From NCBI RefSeq assembly GCF_008704935.1, contig NZ_CP023692.1:4330001-4394000 (forward strand): a DNA stretch of 64,000 bases, in the 5' to 3' direction. The notes under the pieces were generated by a model. It was given only the letters and a program-made list of their open reading frames with translations. It did not search any database and had not been told where the DNA came from. Made by a program: the position numbers and the translations under genes. Origin of the DNA: Streptomyces vinaceus. Its GTDB lineage: Bacteria > Actinomycetota > Actinomycetes > Streptomycetales > Streptomycetaceae. Of the stretch, positions 63,524-64,000 are shown piece after piece. The stretch's first letter is position 1, and every line of letters begins with the position of its first letter.

Positions 63524-64000
63524 GCCGAGGCCAGCAGGCGGTCCATCGCCATCGTGAGCTCCGCCTCCACCACGCTCTTCGCGAGGGGGCGCAGCCGGGG
63601 GAGGGCCTCCTGCGACAGGTGGGCGGAGATCAGCTCCGTGAACAGGGCCGCCATGGCGTCCGCGTGCTCGCGGACCCGGCGGCCGGTCTCCAGCACCGCC
63701 GCGAGCGGGACCCCCTCGCGGACCAGCGCGGAGGAGACGTCCAGCAGGCGGCGGCTGACGTGGACGATCTCGTCGCCGTCGGTGGCGAGGTAGCCGAGGT
63801 CCAGCGAGGCCGCCAGGTTCTCCGGGGTGACCTCGCCCTCGAAGTAGTCGGCGAGGGCCTCCGGGGTCAGCCGTACGGGGGTTTCCTCGGACCAGCCGAT
63901 GCCGAGCAGTTCGCCGAGCTGGCTGACGTCGCGCCCGTTCTCGAAGGCGGCGGTCAGCTCGGCGATGCCGCCGAGGGTGTGGCCGCGCTCCAGCAGGGCG
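63505..64000 (-). CDS. MerR-family transcriptional regulator, 5' partial
   Basis: The C-terminal 165 residues of a minus-strand gene whose start lies beyond the window. The visible part begins ALLERGHTLGGIAELTAAFE-NGRDVSQLGELLG, typical of the last helices of a MerR DNA-binding region and linker, followed by an all-helical effector domain (DLGYLATDGDEIVHVSRRLL, RRVREHADAMAALFTELISA) ending MAMDRLLASAQDPSS. The frame stays open from the stop at 63505 to the window edge. The effector ligand is unknown. It resembles MerR-type regulators fused to TetR-like C-terminal domains in actinobacteria. Confidence 0.75.
   Translation of the reverse strand, partial: ALLERGHTLGGIAELTAAFENGRDVSQLGELLGIGWSEETPVRLTPEALADYFEGEVTPENLAASLDLGYLATDGDEIVHVSRRLLDVSSALVREGVPLAAVLETGRRVREHADAMAALFTELISAHLSQEALPRLRPLAKSVVEAELTMAMDRLLASAQDPSS

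Overview
The window is a contiguous piece of a Streptomyces (or very close relative) chromosome. The evidence is very high G+C, GTG and TTG starts, overlapping stop/start codons, and above all chaplin and rodlin genes, which make the hydrophobic sheath of aerial hyphae and spores, together with a SpoIIE-type phosphatase and a SepX-like division protein. I see no transposase, integrase, rRNA or CRISPR array. One tRNA gene (Ala, anticodon CGC) is present.

Layout. 1-0.5 kb: the end of a VKOR-family gene. 0.6-5.5 kb: an aerial-hypha surface-protein island with two rodlins, three short chaplins, one unusual chaplin carrying a long proline-rich stalk and a LAATG sortase signal, and two uncharacterised small secreted proteins, separated by strong hairpin terminators. 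5.6-21.4 kb: a secreted protein and an exopolysaccharide cluster whose core genes overlap one another (glycosyltransferase, polyprenyl-phosphate sugar transferase, Wzy-like ligase/polymerase, MurJ/Wzx-like flippase, deacetylase, second glycosyltransferase, Wzz-like protein, GNAT/FemAB-like protein). It is followed by a GH26-like secreted hydrolase, an ATP-grasp ligase and a flavin oxidoreductase. 21.4-28.4 kb: a SpoIIE-family phosphatase, small secreted proteins, a cytochrome P450 and an LtrA-like membrane protein.

28.5-40 kb is the most striking region and looks like an anaerobic/redox island: narK, then pyruvate formate-lyase and its activase behind a near-perfect Rex-type operator, then a six-gene overlapping operon encoding a cytochrome b-like membrane protein, a bis-MGD molybdenum enzyme, a four-[4Fe-4S] protein, a Tat-type Rieske protein, a small membrane protein and a second NarK. 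The Mo enzyme has Cys-Met at the metal-ligand position, as in Nas/Nap nitrate reductases, and the gene is coupled to narK. I therefore infer an atypical quinol-linked nitrate-reducing complex rather than a formate dehydrogenase, but this is not proven.

40-55.5 kb is an old actinobacterial backbone: mscL, a SAF-domain protein, an FmdB-type zinc-ribbon gene under a CIRCE element (resembling the mycobacterial chaperone Ruc), 5-formyl-THF cyclo-ligase, galU, moeA/glp, moaC, mogA, a RimJ-like GNAT and a SepX/GLPR homologue. It parallels the order I recall for M. tuberculosis Rv0985c-Rv0996. An MFS exporter, a CPA-type antiporter and a penicillin-acylase-family enzyme are interspersed. 55.6-62 kb: a compact Rhs polymorphic-toxin operon (SseB-like, WXG100-like, Rhs toxin, putative immunity protein). 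62-64 kb: a GNAT, exonuclease III and the end of a MerR-type regulator cut by the window edge.
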